This document shows positions 19,149 to 27,791 of a DNA stretch of 64,000 nt, in pieces. The first letter of the stretch is position 1. The number at the start of each line of letters is the position of its first letter. The position numbers and the translations under genes were made by a program. This stretch comes from Methanoculleus sp. (GTDB taxonomy: Archaea > Halobacteriota > Methanomicrobia > Methanomicrobiales > Methanoculleaceae): assembly GCF_030019085.1 (NCBI RefSeq), contig NZ_JASEFJ010000003.1, forward strand, positions 62,001 through 126,000. Direction: 5' to 3'. The notes below the pieces were generated by a model that was not told the DNA's origin, did not search any database, and saw only the letters and a program-made list of their open reading frames with translations.

Positions 19149-19331
19149 TCACACGATCATTCGGTCGATCAGGTAACCTGCTATACCGAGTGAACTTATG
19201 AAGACCACCAGCGCAGCAACGTAGGCAAGCCCCTCCATCCCCGCCATAAGATCGGGTAGCATTACCAGCAGCAGGACAAAGATCACAAAGCACACCAATG
19301 CCGCCAGCACTTCAAGAACCCGTATATTCAT
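19149..19331 (-). CDS. Small two-helix membrane protein
   Basis: 60 residues from the ATG at 19331: a short head (NIRVLEV), a first hydrophobic helix (ALVCFVIFVLLLVMLPDL), a loop with Gly, and a second helix (VAALVVFISSLGIAGYLI) ending in basic DRMIV. The longer frame to 19421 overlaps the promoter side of the HD gene and has poor coding character. The family is unknown. It diverges from the HD gene. Confidence 0.6.
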   Translation of the reverse strand: MNIRVLEVLAALVCFVIFVLLLVMLPDLMAGMEGLAYVAALVVFISSLGIAGYLIDRMIV

Positions 19332-19423
19332 GTATTGATGTGGAACAGATGCATGTATATCTCTATCCCTGCGGCTGGATGCGACCCACATCCTTATCCA
19401 GGGCGACCGACAACTTCTCACGC

Positions 19424-19972
19424 ATGGAGAGAGAGGAGGCCATTGACCTGCTTCAGCGCTACGTGACGTCGCAGTCGCACATCGTGCACAGTCACGCCAC
19501 AGCGGCCATCATGAAGAAGGTCGCGGGGTACCTCGGTGAAGATGCGGATACGTGGGAGATCATCGGTCTCCTGCATGACATCGACTACGATCTTGTTGGT
19601 GGGAAGATGGACCGCCATGGTATCGAAGGTCACCGGATCCTGATCGAGAACGGCGTCCCGGAGGACATAGCGGAGATTGTAAGGCGCCACAACCACATAC
19701 TCACATCAGGTTACGAGCGCCCTGTCGAGGTTGCGCTCCAGGCTGCTGATAGTGTTTCGGGCCTCATCATTGCCTGCGCCCTTGTAAAGGGCGGGGCGAT
19801 CGACGATGTCACACCGAGAACCGTTAAGAAGAAGTTCAAAGAAAAGTCTTTTGCCGCCGGTTGCGAGCGCGAACGGATCCTGCTGATCGAGTCGCTCATA
19901 GACATTGAGACCTTCTATCTCCTAGCGATCGAGGGGCTCAAGGAGGCGCGTGCGGATCTCGGGCTTGCATGA
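19424..19972 (+). CDS. HD domain protein (predicted metal-dependent phosphohydrolase)
   Basis: 182 residues from the ATG at 19424. Metal ligands of the HD superfamily are visible: His in HIVHSHATAAIMKKV, the doublet in GLLHDIDYDLVGG, and the later HRHGIEGHRIL / RRHNHIL histidines, with Asp in ALQAADSVSGLI. It resembles small archaeal HD proteins often described as HDIG-type, whose substrate is unknown. It begins the plus-strand run that leads into ThiN, rps17e and dapA. Confidence 0.82.
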   Translation: MEREEAIDLLQRYVTSQSHIVHSHATAAIMKKVAGYLGEDADTWEIIGLLHDIDYDLVGGKMDRHGIEGHRILIENGVPEDIAEIVRRHNHILTSGYERPVEVALQAADSVSGLIIACALVKGGAIDDVTPRTVKKKFKEKSFAAGCERERILLIESLIDIETFYLLAIEGLKEARADLGLA

Positions 19973-20009
19973 ATGCAGTCGAGGTAAGATTCATACAGGT
20001 GATCTCGAT

Positions 20010-20561
20010 ATGACACAGGAAGATCGCGAAAGGATCATCGGGGTGCTGAGGGAATCTGTACAGTTGCTCGTCGAGCATATGGACGCGCGACTCATCCCCG
20101 AGGTTGGGATGAATATAGTCTACGCCCTGCCAGATGCGCGGAGCAGAGAGGATGTGGCAGGTGTTATGGGACGAATCGTCAGGCTTGGTGACCATGTTCA
20201 CCCCGTCGGGGAGATCGCGTTCGGCGCAAGCGACCATATGGCAAGGGTTGTCCTGACTGCCATGCGCTTCGATCCGAGTATACGTAGCGCGACAAACATC
20301 CGTTTCTCGGAGGATATTCTTTCCATACTCGATACACTTCTCTTAGAGGTCTGCTCTTTTGAGCGGGGGAAGGAACCACCTGGCGTTCAGACGATGGACT
20401 GGGGTGTAGCCTCCTGCTGCAGGGAGGGTGTACCTGATGTCATATATGACCGCGGGGCCGTCGGGAAAGAGCCAATGATCAGGCTACTAGGAGAGGATCC
20501 GGTCGCGGTAGCACAAAATATTCTTAAACTGTCGAATCGCATAAAATATGCACAATTATAA
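20010..20561 (+). CDS. thiN: Stand-alone ThiN-type thiamine-phosphate synthase domain
   Basis: 183 residues. The body matches the ThiN domain: PEVGMNIVYALPDARSREDV, a GRIVRL turn, GEIAFGASDHMARVVLTAMR, SATNIRFSEDIL, and the C-terminal RGAVGKEPMIRLLGEDP. ThiN joins the pyrimidine and thiazole halves of thiamine in archaea. It usually sits behind ThiD or behind a DNA-binding domain (ThiR). Here there is neither, only ~35 N-terminal residues (EDRERIIGVLRESVQLLVEH) that form helices. The start at 20010 is preceded by AGGTGAT. A catalytic enzyme and an orphan regulator-like domain both remain possible. rps17e follows 12 bp downstream. Confidence 0.8.
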   Translation: MTQEDRERIIGVLRESVQLLVEHMDARLIPEVGMNIVYALPDARSREDVAGVMGRIVRLGDHVHPVGEIAFGASDHMARVVLTAMRFDPSIRSATNIRFSEDILSILDTLLLEVCSFERGKEPPGVQTMDWGVASCCREGVPDVIYDRGAVGKEPMIRLLGEDPVAVAQNILKLSNRIKYAQL

Positions 20562-20573
20562 AGGGAGATCCAT

Positions 20574-20762
20574 ATGGGTATAAAACCGTCATATATCAAG
20601 AACCTCGGCGAAGAACTCCTCGTCAAGCACCAGGGAAGGTTCAGCAAGGATTTTGAAGAGAATAAGCAGGCTGTAGCAGGGGTTGCCGTGATCGAGAGCA
20701 AGAGGGTCAGGAACCAGGTTGCCGGGTACATCACACGAAAAATAAATAGAAGGAAGCGGTAA
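20574..20762 (+). CDS. rps17e: 30S ribosomal protein S17e
   Basis: 62 residues, the full length of archaeal S17e, with the conserved opening GIKPSYIKNLGEELL, FSKDFEENKQAV and the basic end GYITRKINRRKR. It is found only in archaea and eukaryotes. GGGAGAT precedes the ATG. dapA follows 9 bp later, so a ribosomal gene and a lysine gene share an operon here. Confidence 0.95.
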   Translation: MGIKPSYIKNLGEELLVKHQGRFSKDFEENKQAVAGVAVIESKRVRNQVAGYITRKINRRKR

Positions 20763-20771
20763 ATCTCACAC

Positions 20772-21650
20772 ATGTTTGAGGGAGTCCTTCCGGCAATCAT
20801 AACCCCATTTTTCCGTGACTCAAATATGAGTCTCGATCTTGAGGGGCTTGAGTCCAACATAGAGTCGCTTCTGCAACGTGGCGTCCACGGCATAGTGCCC
20901 TGTGGTTCAACCGGCGAGTCAGCAACACTCACGTTCGAGGAGCACGAGACTGTTATCGCAAAGACGGTTGAGGTTGTTGACGGCAGGGTGCCCGTGCTTG
21001 CGGGAACAGGATCTAACAGCACGGCTGAGGCCATACGCCTGACCAGGTCAGCAAATGACGTCGGCGCAGATGGCGCGCTTATAATCAGCCCCTATTACAA
21101 CAAGCCAAACCGTTCAGGGCTGATCAAGCATTTCACAAAACTCGCTGACATCGATCTACCGGTCGTCATGTACAACGTTCCGGGCCGGACAGCGCAGAAC
21201 CTTCAACCAGACCTTGTAGCAGAGCTTGCAGAACATCCAAACATCGTCGGGATCAAAGAGGCAAGTGGGGATATCACCCAGATCTCCCGCATCATCGAAG
21301 AGACACAGGACGATGACTTCAGTGTTCTCTCAGGAGATGATGCAATGACCCTCCCAATCCTTGCCCTTGGAGGTGCAGGTGTGATATCAGTCGTCGCGAA
21401 CGTTGAACCCGGGCTGATGGTGGAGATGTACGAGTCGTTCAGCGCCGGTGACCTTGCCCGCGCGCAGGACCTGCACTACAACCTCTCACCACTCATGCGC
21501 GCAATGTTCATCGACACAAACCCAATCCCGGTAAAAAAGGCTGTGGAACTCCTCGGGATGGCTGGAGGACCCCTTCGACTACCACTGGATGACCTGGATG
21601 CGCCCAGGACGGAACTCCTGAAGGGGGTGCTTGCAGCCTATGGTCATTAA
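20772..21650 (+). CDS. dapA: DapA, 4-hydroxy-tetrahydrodipicolinate synthase
   Basis: A 292-residue TIM-barrel enzyme that condenses pyruvate and aspartate semialdehyde, the entry to the diaminopimelate/lysine branch. Visible features are GSTGESATLTFEEH, ISPYYNKPNRSGLIKHF, catalytic Tyr in VVMYNVPGRTAQNL, and the Schiff-base Lys in IVGIKEASGDITQI. The C-terminus carries NPIPVKKAVELLG. The gene overlaps dapB by 11 bp. Some archaeal homologues are aldolases, but the direct link to dapB and asd supports DapA. Confidence 0.96.
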   Translation: MFEGVLPAIITPFFRDSNMSLDLEGLESNIESLLQRGVHGIVPCGSTGESATLTFEEHETVIAKTVEVVDGRVPVLAGTGSNSTAEAIRLTRSANDVGADGALIISPYYNKPNRSGLIKHFTKLADIDLPVVMYNVPGRTAQNLQPDLVAELAEHPNIVGIKEASGDITQISRIIEETQDDDFSVLSGDDAMTLPILALGGAGVISVVANVEPGLMVEMYESFSAGDLARAQDLHYNLSPLMRAMFIDTNPIPVKKAVELLGMAGGPLRLPLDDLDAPRTELLKGVLAAYGH

Positions 21651-22401
21651 GGTGGCTATATCCGGCGCACTCGGGCGCATGGGCGGCACTGTCGGTCGGA
21701 TAGTCAACGAGGCCCAAGACCTCGCTCTGGTCGGCGGGATAGATGTCAAGAAGGGAAACCTTTTCGGGACAGAGGTTGTCCCGGCAACGGAGATTGATGC
21801 GTTCCTCAAGGAGAAGAAGCCCGACGTTCTCATCGACTTCTCCGTTGCGGCTGCTGCGGTTGAGAACATCAAAGCGGCAGCAAGAAACAATGTGGCACTG
21901 GTAGTTGGGACGACAGGTTTCTCGCCCGTCCAGCGGAAGGAGATCGAGAGCGCCGTCGAAGGAAGCGTCCCGGCGGTGATATCGAGCAACTTCTCGGTCG
22001 GTGTCAACATCTTCTGGAAACTTGTGGGGGAAGCCGCCCGACAGCTGGGTGATTACGATATCGAGGTCACGGAGGCACATCACCGCTACAAGAAGGACGC
22101 ACCGAGTGGTACAGCCAAGACTATCCTCGAGATCCTGGACCACGAACTCGGGGAACGCGAGAAGGTCTACGGTCGCGTCGGTGCAACCGAGCGAAAAGAT
22201 GAGATCGGCGTTCATGTGATCCGTGGCGGGGATATAGTCGGCGACCATTCCGTTCTCTTCGCAGGCAACTTTGAGTGTATCGAAGTCTCACACAGGGCAT
22301 ACGATCGTGCGGTATTCGCACAGGGCGCCCTCCGAGCAGCACGCTGGATCGTCGGCAGGGAACCGCGCATCTACACCATGCAGGATGTCCTTGGGTTGTG
22401 A
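21640..22401 (+). CDS. dapB: DapB, 4-hydroxy-tetrahydrodipicolinate reductase
   Basis: 253 residues. The NAD(P)-binding start is VIKVAISGALGRMGGTVG. VGTTGFSPVQRKEIE, SNFSVGVNIFWKL and the catalytic segment EAHHRYKKDAPSGTA are standard DapB motifs, and FIEGNF-type residues appear as FAGNFECIEVSHRA. The start is placed at the ATG 21640 inside the dapA 3' end. It reduces the DapA product toward diaminopimelate. Confidence 0.96.
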   Translation: MVIKVAISGALGRMGGTVGRIVNEAQDLALVGGIDVKKGNLFGTEVVPATEIDAFLKEKKPDVLIDFSVAAAAVENIKAAARNNVALVVGTTGFSPVQRKEIESAVEGSVPAVISSNFSVGVNIFWKLVGEAARQLGDYDIEVTEAHHRYKKDAPSGTAKTILEILDHELGEREKVYGRVGATERKDEIGVHVIRGGDIVGDHSVLFAGNFECIEVSHRAYDRAVFAQGALRAARWIVGREPRIYTMQDVLGL

Positions 22402-22463
22402 CTGGTGAGTGAAGTTTATTTTGGGTGGCATCGTAAAAATTAAGTACATTTGGAGGAACAAAA

Positions 22464-22637
22464 TTGCCAGCAGTAGTTGATACCGAGAAGTGCACCGCCT
22501 GTGAGACCTGTGTGGATGTCTGTCCTTCTGCTGCCATAACCATGGTAGACGGGAAGGCAAAAGTCGATCCGGATCTCTGTGTTGAGTGTGAGACCTGCAT
22601 CGACGAGTGTCCGTCCGAAGCGATCTCCATGGAATAA
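22464..22637 (+). CDS. Small 2[4Fe-4S] ferredoxin (TTG start)
   Basis: A 57-residue protein starting at TTG 22464, with GGAGG 7 bp upstream deciding the start. Two complete cluster motifs are visible: CTACETCVDVCP and CVECETCIDECP, each CxxCxxCxxxCP, separated by a short linker. It is a low-potential electron carrier of the clostridial type used widely in methanogens. Its place between dapB and asd may only reflect cotranscription. Confidence 0.93.
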   Translation: MPAVVDTEKCTACETCVDVCPSAAITMVDGKAKVDPDLCVECETCIDECPSEAISME

Positions 22638-22682
22638 AAACCAACTCTTTTAATACCACCTGCACAAGAGATACTCCTATCC

Positions 22683-23699
22683 ATGATTAATGTAGGAGTG
22701 CTTGGTGCCACAGGGGCAGTAGGACAGCGTTTCGTTCAGTTGCTGGCGGATCATCCCTGGTTTAACCTTCAGACCCTTACAGCATCCGAACGGAGTGCGG
22801 GAAAACCTTATGGCAAGGTGGTCAACTGGAGGCTTGATGCGCCGTACCCGGATAAAGTCAGCGATATCATCGTCACTCCAACAACCGTCGAGAGCCTGAA
22901 AGACTGTGATCTTGTCTTCTCAGCGCTGCCGCCAGAGGTGGCGACACAGCTCGAGACCGAGATCGCCGACGCCGGTATCGCTGTCTGCAGCAATGCCAGA
23001 TCACATCGAATGGATCCCGATGTCCCACTGGTGATACCGGAGGTCAACCCGGACCATCTTGGGCTGATCGATCTTCAGCGCGATCGGGGGCGTGATGGAT
23101 TTATTGTGACCAATCCGAACTGCTCGACGATTATCCTTGTGCTGGCTCTTGCACCCCTGAGGGCGTTCGAGTTTCATGATGTGCGTGTGGCGACCATGCA
23201 GGCTATCTCGGGAGCCGGGTTTGCCGGCATCCCTGCCATGGAGATCTATGACAACGTTGTCCCATACATCGGTTCTGAAGAGGAGAAGATGGAAACCGAG
23301 ACGTTGAAGATCATGGGTACGTTCGATGGCGCCGAGGTCAAACCGGCTCCTTTCAGGGTGAGTGCCAGTTGCCACAGGGTTCCTGTGATCGATGGCCACA
23401 CGATGGCTGTCTGGGTCGACATCAATGAACCTGTTGCTGAGGTGAAGAAAGCCTATGCAACATTCAAGCCACCCTTTAGTGACCTGCCGCTACAGCCAGC
23501 AAAGACGATCGAACTTCTCGATCAGCCTGACCGTCCACAACCACGACTTGATCGCAACCGTGGGCGAGGTATGACAGTCTCCGTTGGTAGGGTTCGCGAA
23601 GGGTTGCGTTTTGTGGCGCACGGCCACAACACCATCCGTGGGGCTGCAGGCGCATCCGTCCTCAACGCAGAGTTGATACATTCAAGGAATTACCTTTGA
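22683..23699 (+). CDS. asd: Aspartate-semialdehyde dehydrogenase
   Basis: A 338-residue archaeal/fungal-type ASADH that makes aspartate semialdehyde for lysine, threonine and methionine. The nucleotide-binding start is [18 protein letters not shown]. The active-site Cys lies in [13 protein letters not shown]. The substrate-binding and catalytic His regions appear as [19 protein letters not shown] and [19 protein letters not shown]. It supplies DapA encoded just upstream. Confidence 0.96.
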   Translation: MINVGVLGATGAVGQRFVQLLADHPWFNLQTLTASERSAGKPYGKVVNWRLDAPYPDKVSDIIVTPTTVESLKDCDLVFSALPPEVATQLETEIADAGIAVCSNARSHRMDPDVPLVIPEVNPDHLGLIDLQRDRGRDGFIVTNPNCSTIILVLALAPLRAFEFHDVRVATMQAISGAGFAGIPAMEIYDNVVPYIGSEEEKMETETLKIMGTFDGAEVKPAPFRVSASCHRVPVIDGHTMAVWVDINEPVAEVKKAYATFKPPFSDLPLQPAKTIELLDQPDRPQPRLDRNRGRGMTVSVGRVREGLRFVAHGHNTIRGAAGASVLNAELIHSRNYL

Positions 23700-23712
23700 T
23701 GAGGTGTGCTCA

Positions 23713-23988
23713 ATGATAAAAGACAACACAGTATTCGTTGGAAACAAACCGGTCATGAACTACGTGCTTGCTGTGGTCACCCAGTTCAACAATGGTGCGG
23801 AAGAAGTTGCTATTAAGGCTCGCGGAAAGGCTATATCACGCGCCGTCGATACAGCGGAGATTGCGCTCAACCGGTTCCTTGCAAACGTGGTCAAGAAAGA
23901 GATCCTTACATCGACCGAGATGATCGACACCGATACCGGCAAGACAAATGTCTCCAGCATCGAGATAATCCTCGCTCAGCAGAAGTGA
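23713..23988 (+). CDS. albA: Alba, archaeal chromatin protein
   Basis: 91 residues from the ATG at 23713, with GAGGTG 6 bp upstream; a GTG at 23704 is a weaker alternative. The Alba fold is evident: [19 protein letters not shown], then [20 protein letters not shown], whose lysine/arginine region is the acetylatable DNA/RNA-binding site, then a beta hairpin with SSIEIILAQ at the end. It coats DNA and RNA in archaea. A T8 run follows the stop. Confidence 0.95.
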   Translation: MIKDNTVFVGNKPVMNYVLAVVTQFNNGAEEVAIKARGKAISRAVDTAEIALNRFLANVVKKEILTSTEMIDTDTGKTNVSSIEIILAQQK

Positions 23989-23996
23989 GTCCCGGA

Positions 23997-24010
23997 AACA
24001 TTTTTTTTGC
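23997..24010 (+). terminator. T-run terminator after albA
   Basis: ACATTTTTTTTGC, eight consecutive T a few bases after the albA stop, probably ends the rps17e-dapA-dapB-fdx-asd-albA run. Confidence 0.55.
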
Positions 24011-24459
24011 ACGCCATCGACGTATGGTATGCAGACTGAGGTTAGATCCGTCGGGAACCTGGTTGTGGTTGAGAAGGTGAACAAGTAACATCCCTGATTC
24101 TTGCGGGCTTGGGCCAGCATGCCCATCTGCCAATGTTTCACCGTGAACCAGGTCAGGCTAACAGACCTGTGGTGGCGGATCATGAGAGAATCGCCAGAGT
24201 TTGAGGAATTACCCCAAAGTTTCATTCTCTCTTTGGGGTGGGCAAGGATCGAACCAGGCTCTTTCCGGGGCACTTGATATCGGTTGGATCCATCCGGAAA
24301 GCTGAAACCGCATAAATACACAGCAGCAGGACCTGGAGAAATCACTGCTGGCTGAGGATTCTCTGCCATCAGCCCCGCTGGCCGTCGATCTGGGATAGGG
24401 GTGCCCTGGCAGGCTTCGACCATAAAGGATTTAAGAAACACCATATAGACAACTATACA
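24011..24459. other. Non-coding stretch with strong hairpins, possible structured RNA
   Basis: About 450 bp without a credible gene. Two compact inverted repeats stand out: CAGGTC...GACCTG (9-base loop) near 24139-24159, and CCCCAAAG at 24212-24219 with CTTTGGGG at 24231-24238 (11-base loop, perfect stem). An AT-rich block TAAGAAACACCATATAGACAAC before 24460 may be the promoter of the next gene. Whether an RNA is made from here cannot be decided from sequence alone. Confidence 0.35.
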
Positions 24460-24903
24460 ATGAAGTATGTGGCCGTAGGCGTAGTCTTGATGCTGGTGCT
24501 TGCCCTCATCACCCCCTCGATGGCAGCAGACGAGGGACGCTACAGTTACATAACGGTTCAAGACATCACCATTCGGCTGGAGAAGGCAGATGCCGTTGTT
24601 AGCATGAACTACACGGTAGATAATAGTATCGGCTTTCTTGTCCTCCTACTTGGGAAGTCTGACCTGGAACAGAAGGTCCTTAACATACTGAACTTTGACA
24701 GTGTGAGCGTTCAGTATCTAGGTCTTGATCATGCGGAGATCCGCGTGAATGGCGTATCAAATGATTACGGAGATGGGACATACTGGTTCCCGGAGCACAG
24801 TTTTGGAGTGGTCGTGCCCTCTCTTACCATCATAACACCGCAGAGCGTCAGGCAGTATGAAAACATCAGCGAGATTCCTGGCGGATTTGGCTATTTTGCG
24901 TAA
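24460..24903 (+). CDS. Secreted protein of unknown function
   Basis: 147 residues with a clear signal peptide (VAVGVVLMLVLALITPSMAA, cleavage near residue 23). The mature part is beta-rich and has no cysteine (YITVQDITIRLEKADAVVSM, HAEIRVNGVSNDYGDG, GVVVPSLTIITPQSV), with several N-x-S/T sites. It resembles small exported proteins of methanogens, but I do not recognise a named family. It stands alone between two non-coding stretches. Confidence 0.75.
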   Translation: MKYVAVGVVLMLVLALITPSMAADEGRYSYITVQDITIRLEKADAVVSMNYTVDNSIGFLVLLLGKSDLEQKVLNILNFDSVSVQYLGLDHAEIRVNGVSNDYGDGTYWFPEHSFGVVVPSLTIITPQSVRQYENISEIPGGFGYFA

Positions 24904-25178
24904 GTTCCACGGATCGATCAGATATCAAGTGCTTATACTACTTTATACCGCATTCCACTGAGTTATCATCAGGGTGACGGCAAAACTCAACCCTTTACCA
25001 TACCACACCCACCATACCGGGAGATTGAGGCATGATGGCCCAGATCTCAGTAAGGCAGGTATCGATCGGTTCAGGCCCTGAACCCCCCTCTAGAATCAAA
25101 CCGGCCTCTATCTCCTTCTCATATCCTGTCTTTGAGGTTTTATCGTGCCGTAAATCCCGGACAAATGAGCAAGTAACT
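24904..25178. other. Non-coding stretch before repeat copy A
   Basis: About 275 bp with no credible gene. It ends where the long repeat begins at 25179 and has no counterpart at the other copy. Confidence 0.3.
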
Positions 25179-25983
25179 CCCTCCAGAACTACCTGGATCT
25201 TCAGCCTTAGTTGCCGTTAGATCCGCACTTCAAGGCTCAAAGATCGCTCTCCTTGTAAAATTACACTCGCTCTGTGGCCTGATATTAGATACTGATAGGT
25301 TAAAGCCAGAAACACGGGGAGAGACTCGGGAGAAGACCCATGCGTGGCCTTCCAGGGTGGTGGGGGTAGTCAGTGAATACTTTCCCGGTGACACGTCAAG
25401 ACAGGGGAAGGGGACGTGTCCCGTCCCCTCTCCCCGTCAGCCCCTCCCCAAAAGGGCGATACTCCATGGATACAGTGTAAGGGTGGGCCTCTCCAGCATC
25501 TGGGTGAAACCCTCCCTGGCACGGCCTTTCCTGCTATCGCCGTTCACTGCCCGCCCCCCCCCCCGAAGGGGTGGCGGTCAGCGAAGGTGGTTCGACCTGA
25601 GATGTAGGAGACAGGGGCGATTCTCCATCGATAAACTGCCCTGGAAGTTCTCCTGTGTCAACACAACCCCATCGCCGAGATCCTGTTTCTGCCCCCGCCC
25701 CACAGGGGGGTGGAGAAAGAGATCCTTCGCTTTATGTGGAGTTACTGAACCGTGGTGTTCCGGGAGCAGAATATCTGTCGCAATGCCCGGGTAGCTGAGG
25801 GTAGGGTTTCGCAAAGTGAGTTTAAACAGCCTATTTACGAGAATTGTGCTATTATTTCTGAATAATTGTAAAAATACCGCTGTTGTGAATGTACTTCTAG
25901 TAGGGGGTGACCATTACACCTGCCCTTAACCAGAAGACGAAGACTCAGAAGGTGGCTGATTGGTGAAATCTGGAGGTGGCTAA
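25179..25983. repeat. Long dispersed mosaic repeat, copy A
   Basis: About 805 bp that aligns in blocks with 33109-33829. Shared blocks include the left edge (from CCCTCCAGAACTACCTGGAT), CGTTAGATCCGCACTT, GGCTCAAAGATCGCTC, a GC-rich middle with GAGGTGGAGAAAG-like text, TTACTGAACCGTGG, GGAGCAGAATATCTGTCGC and a right block from AGTGAGTTTAAACAGCCTAT at about 25817. Within this copy a shorter unit (GGGGCGAT.CTCCAT.GATA) occurs twice, near 25454 and 25616, so it is a mosaic with internal duplication. No long frame is kept between copies. The region 25984-26032 before the flippase gene adds nothing recognisable. Confidence 0.85.
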
Positions 25984-26032
25984 TTGATTTTATCAGATCC
26001 CTTCAAGCAGCGTGGCAGAGCAGAGGGTCGTT

Positions 26033-27493
26033 CTATTTGCTTTGGCCTCGGAGCACCCCGGGCCAGGGGATGCCAAGACCCTCTGCCAGGTCCTTCAGTT
26101 CATCATGGATGCCCCGGTCAAGTTTGAGAATAACCACCATATATACCAGCCCACCGAGTGCGATCGCGCCCAGAAGAACGAGGACGTTCGTGAGCGGGAT
26201 GATATATGAAAAGACTGCAACAGCAGCGCTCATGGCAAGTGCGGCAAGGACGATGTTTACGACAGGCCCGGACTCCACCCTCACTTGAATACACCGTGAG
26301 AGTTTACGGCTGGCAAGAGTCGCGTTCAGCACCATTGTTATGAGCGTCGCCATCGCAGCCCCCATGATGCCGTATAACGGGATGAGGACCAGGTTCAGGA
26401 GAATGTTTGCGCCGACGGCGATAGCAGTCACCCGGAACGAATCCTGTGGTCGGTTGAGAGCGTTCAGACACATCGTCTGGAGAAACATAAAGACATGGGC
26501 TATCTGAACCGGCAGGAGTATGGCAAGAGTTCCTGCCCCGAGCGAGAACGCTGCCCCGTAGAAGAAGTAAAGGAGTCGTTCACCGAGGATCCAGCCCCCA
26601 AAAACCACCGGTACCGCGAGCAGGAGCGAGTAGGTGAACCCTCTGCCGAGGGCATGTTCCACCAAAGAGAGTTCACCATGTTTCCCCCAGTAACTGATCT
26701 TCGGAAAAAGGGTGGTATGGAGCGCAAGCGTGACAAACGTTGCGATCGAGGTTAACTGGAGAGCCACACGGTATATCCCTACATCGACATCGGTCAGGAA
26801 GTAACCTACCATGATCGTATCCGCATACGAGAAGACAAGGTAGCCGCTCGAACTGAGGAACGTCCAGACAGAGAAGGAGAAGAGGCTGCGGAGGTGTGGG
26901 AGGCCAAAGGGCGCCAGGGAGAGGTCCAGGAACCGGAAGGTGAATAGCCCACACGCAATAAGCCCGGCAACAAACCCGCCGGCGAGACCTGCAATCCCGT
27001 AACCGAGGATGACCGCAGCGACCTGGACGATTATCCTGACCAGGGTGTCGATCAGGTTACCGATCTGGTTGATGCCGACCTTCCCCCGCCCGTACACGCC
27101 GTTTGAGGCGATGTTACTGAAGACGCTGACGACCAGCGCGACAAGAAGCCAGGGAAATGCCCCAGATACACTGAGATCGACAAGGATCGGGCGCAACAGA
27201 AGGAGGAGACCCACCGAAGCGAAGAGGAGCATCGCTCGGAGGAACACAAACGCGGTGAAGTAAGCGTTCTGGTCCACGCCCTCACTGATCCGTTTGACCG
27301 CGGCACCCCCGAACCCTCCGTCCCCGATCAGGTTGAAGACACTGTAGTAAGCGACGAACAAGAAGTAAGCGCCAAGGATAGCGGGGCCCACAGTATGGGC
27401 GAAGAACATCGTGGAGAGGAACCCGATCGCGGTCAGCCCGAGTGTCGAGCCAAGACTGATCACGCTCTGGCGCCTCACGGGGTCGATGCGCAT
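26033..27493 (-). CDS. Wzx-like polysaccharide flippase (MOP superfamily)
   Basis: About 486 residues from the ATG at 27493, with 12-14 predicted hydrophobic helices throughout, from SLGSTLGLTAIGFLSTMFFA to VLVLLGAIALGGLVYMVVIL. Family-like features are GAAVKRISEG after helix 2, RVALQLTSIATFVTLALHTTLFP in the middle, and an amphipathic, charged C-terminal tail. Starts at 27553 and 27604 are possible but add a basic non-membrane head. It probably flips lipid-linked oligosaccharides. It diverges from the Gfo/Idh-wecC-wecB genes, which would feed the same pathway. Confidence 0.87.
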   Translation of the reverse strand: MRIDPVRRQSVISLGSTLGLTAIGFLSTMFFAHTVGPAILGAYFLFVAYYSVFNLIGDGGFGGAAVKRISEGVDQNAYFTAFVFLRAMLLFASVGLLLLLRPILVDLSVSGAFPWLLVALVVSVFSNIASNGVYGRGKVGINQIGNLIDTLVRIIVQVAAVILGYGIAGLAGGFVAGLIACGLFTFRFLDLSLAPFGLPHLRSLFSFSVWTFLSSSGYLVFSYADTIMVGYFLTDVDVGIYRVALQLTSIATFVTLALHTTLFPKISYWGKHGELSLVEHALGRGFTYSLLLAVPVVFGGWILGERLLYFFYGAAFSLGAGTLAILLPVQIAHVFMFLQTMCLNALNRPQDSFRVTAIAVGANILLNLVLIPLYGIMGAAMATLITMVLNATLASRKLSRCIQVRVESGPVVNIVLAALAMSAAVAVFSYIIPLTNVLVLLGAIALGGLVYMVVILKLDRGIHDELKDLAEGLGIPWPGVLRGQSK

Positions 27494-27791
27494 GACGCGA
27501 CCAACATAACCGGAGGAGCGAAACACAAGACGGGTTTGGGCGTAAAAAACCATATCTCTTTTGAACCGAACCTGCGCAGAGGGGGTGCGAATCTGCCGGT
27601 TCATGGTAATGTTTTACCCCCTGCACCCCCGCCCTCCGGGGATGCGCTGGGAGTCCGTTGTGATACGCCGCCCCCATCCCGTTCAGGGTGTCCGGGGGCC
27701 CATCATTCATACCGGGACAACACAAACGGTATAGTAATACCTTACGACGCTCAAACACTGAGCGCAAACTCATGCTACTGGCGGTGAGATA

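Noticed and set aside
24100-24180. SRP RNA-like text (GTGAACCAGGTCAGGC)
   Set aside because: The GGAA tetraloop and AGCAGC partner strand that define helix 8 are missing, and no full-length 7S RNA fold could be drawn.
24240-24265. tRNA T-loop-like GGTTCGATCC on the minus strand
   Set aside because: The T-stem does not pair, and there is no anticodon arm or acceptor stem at the right distance.
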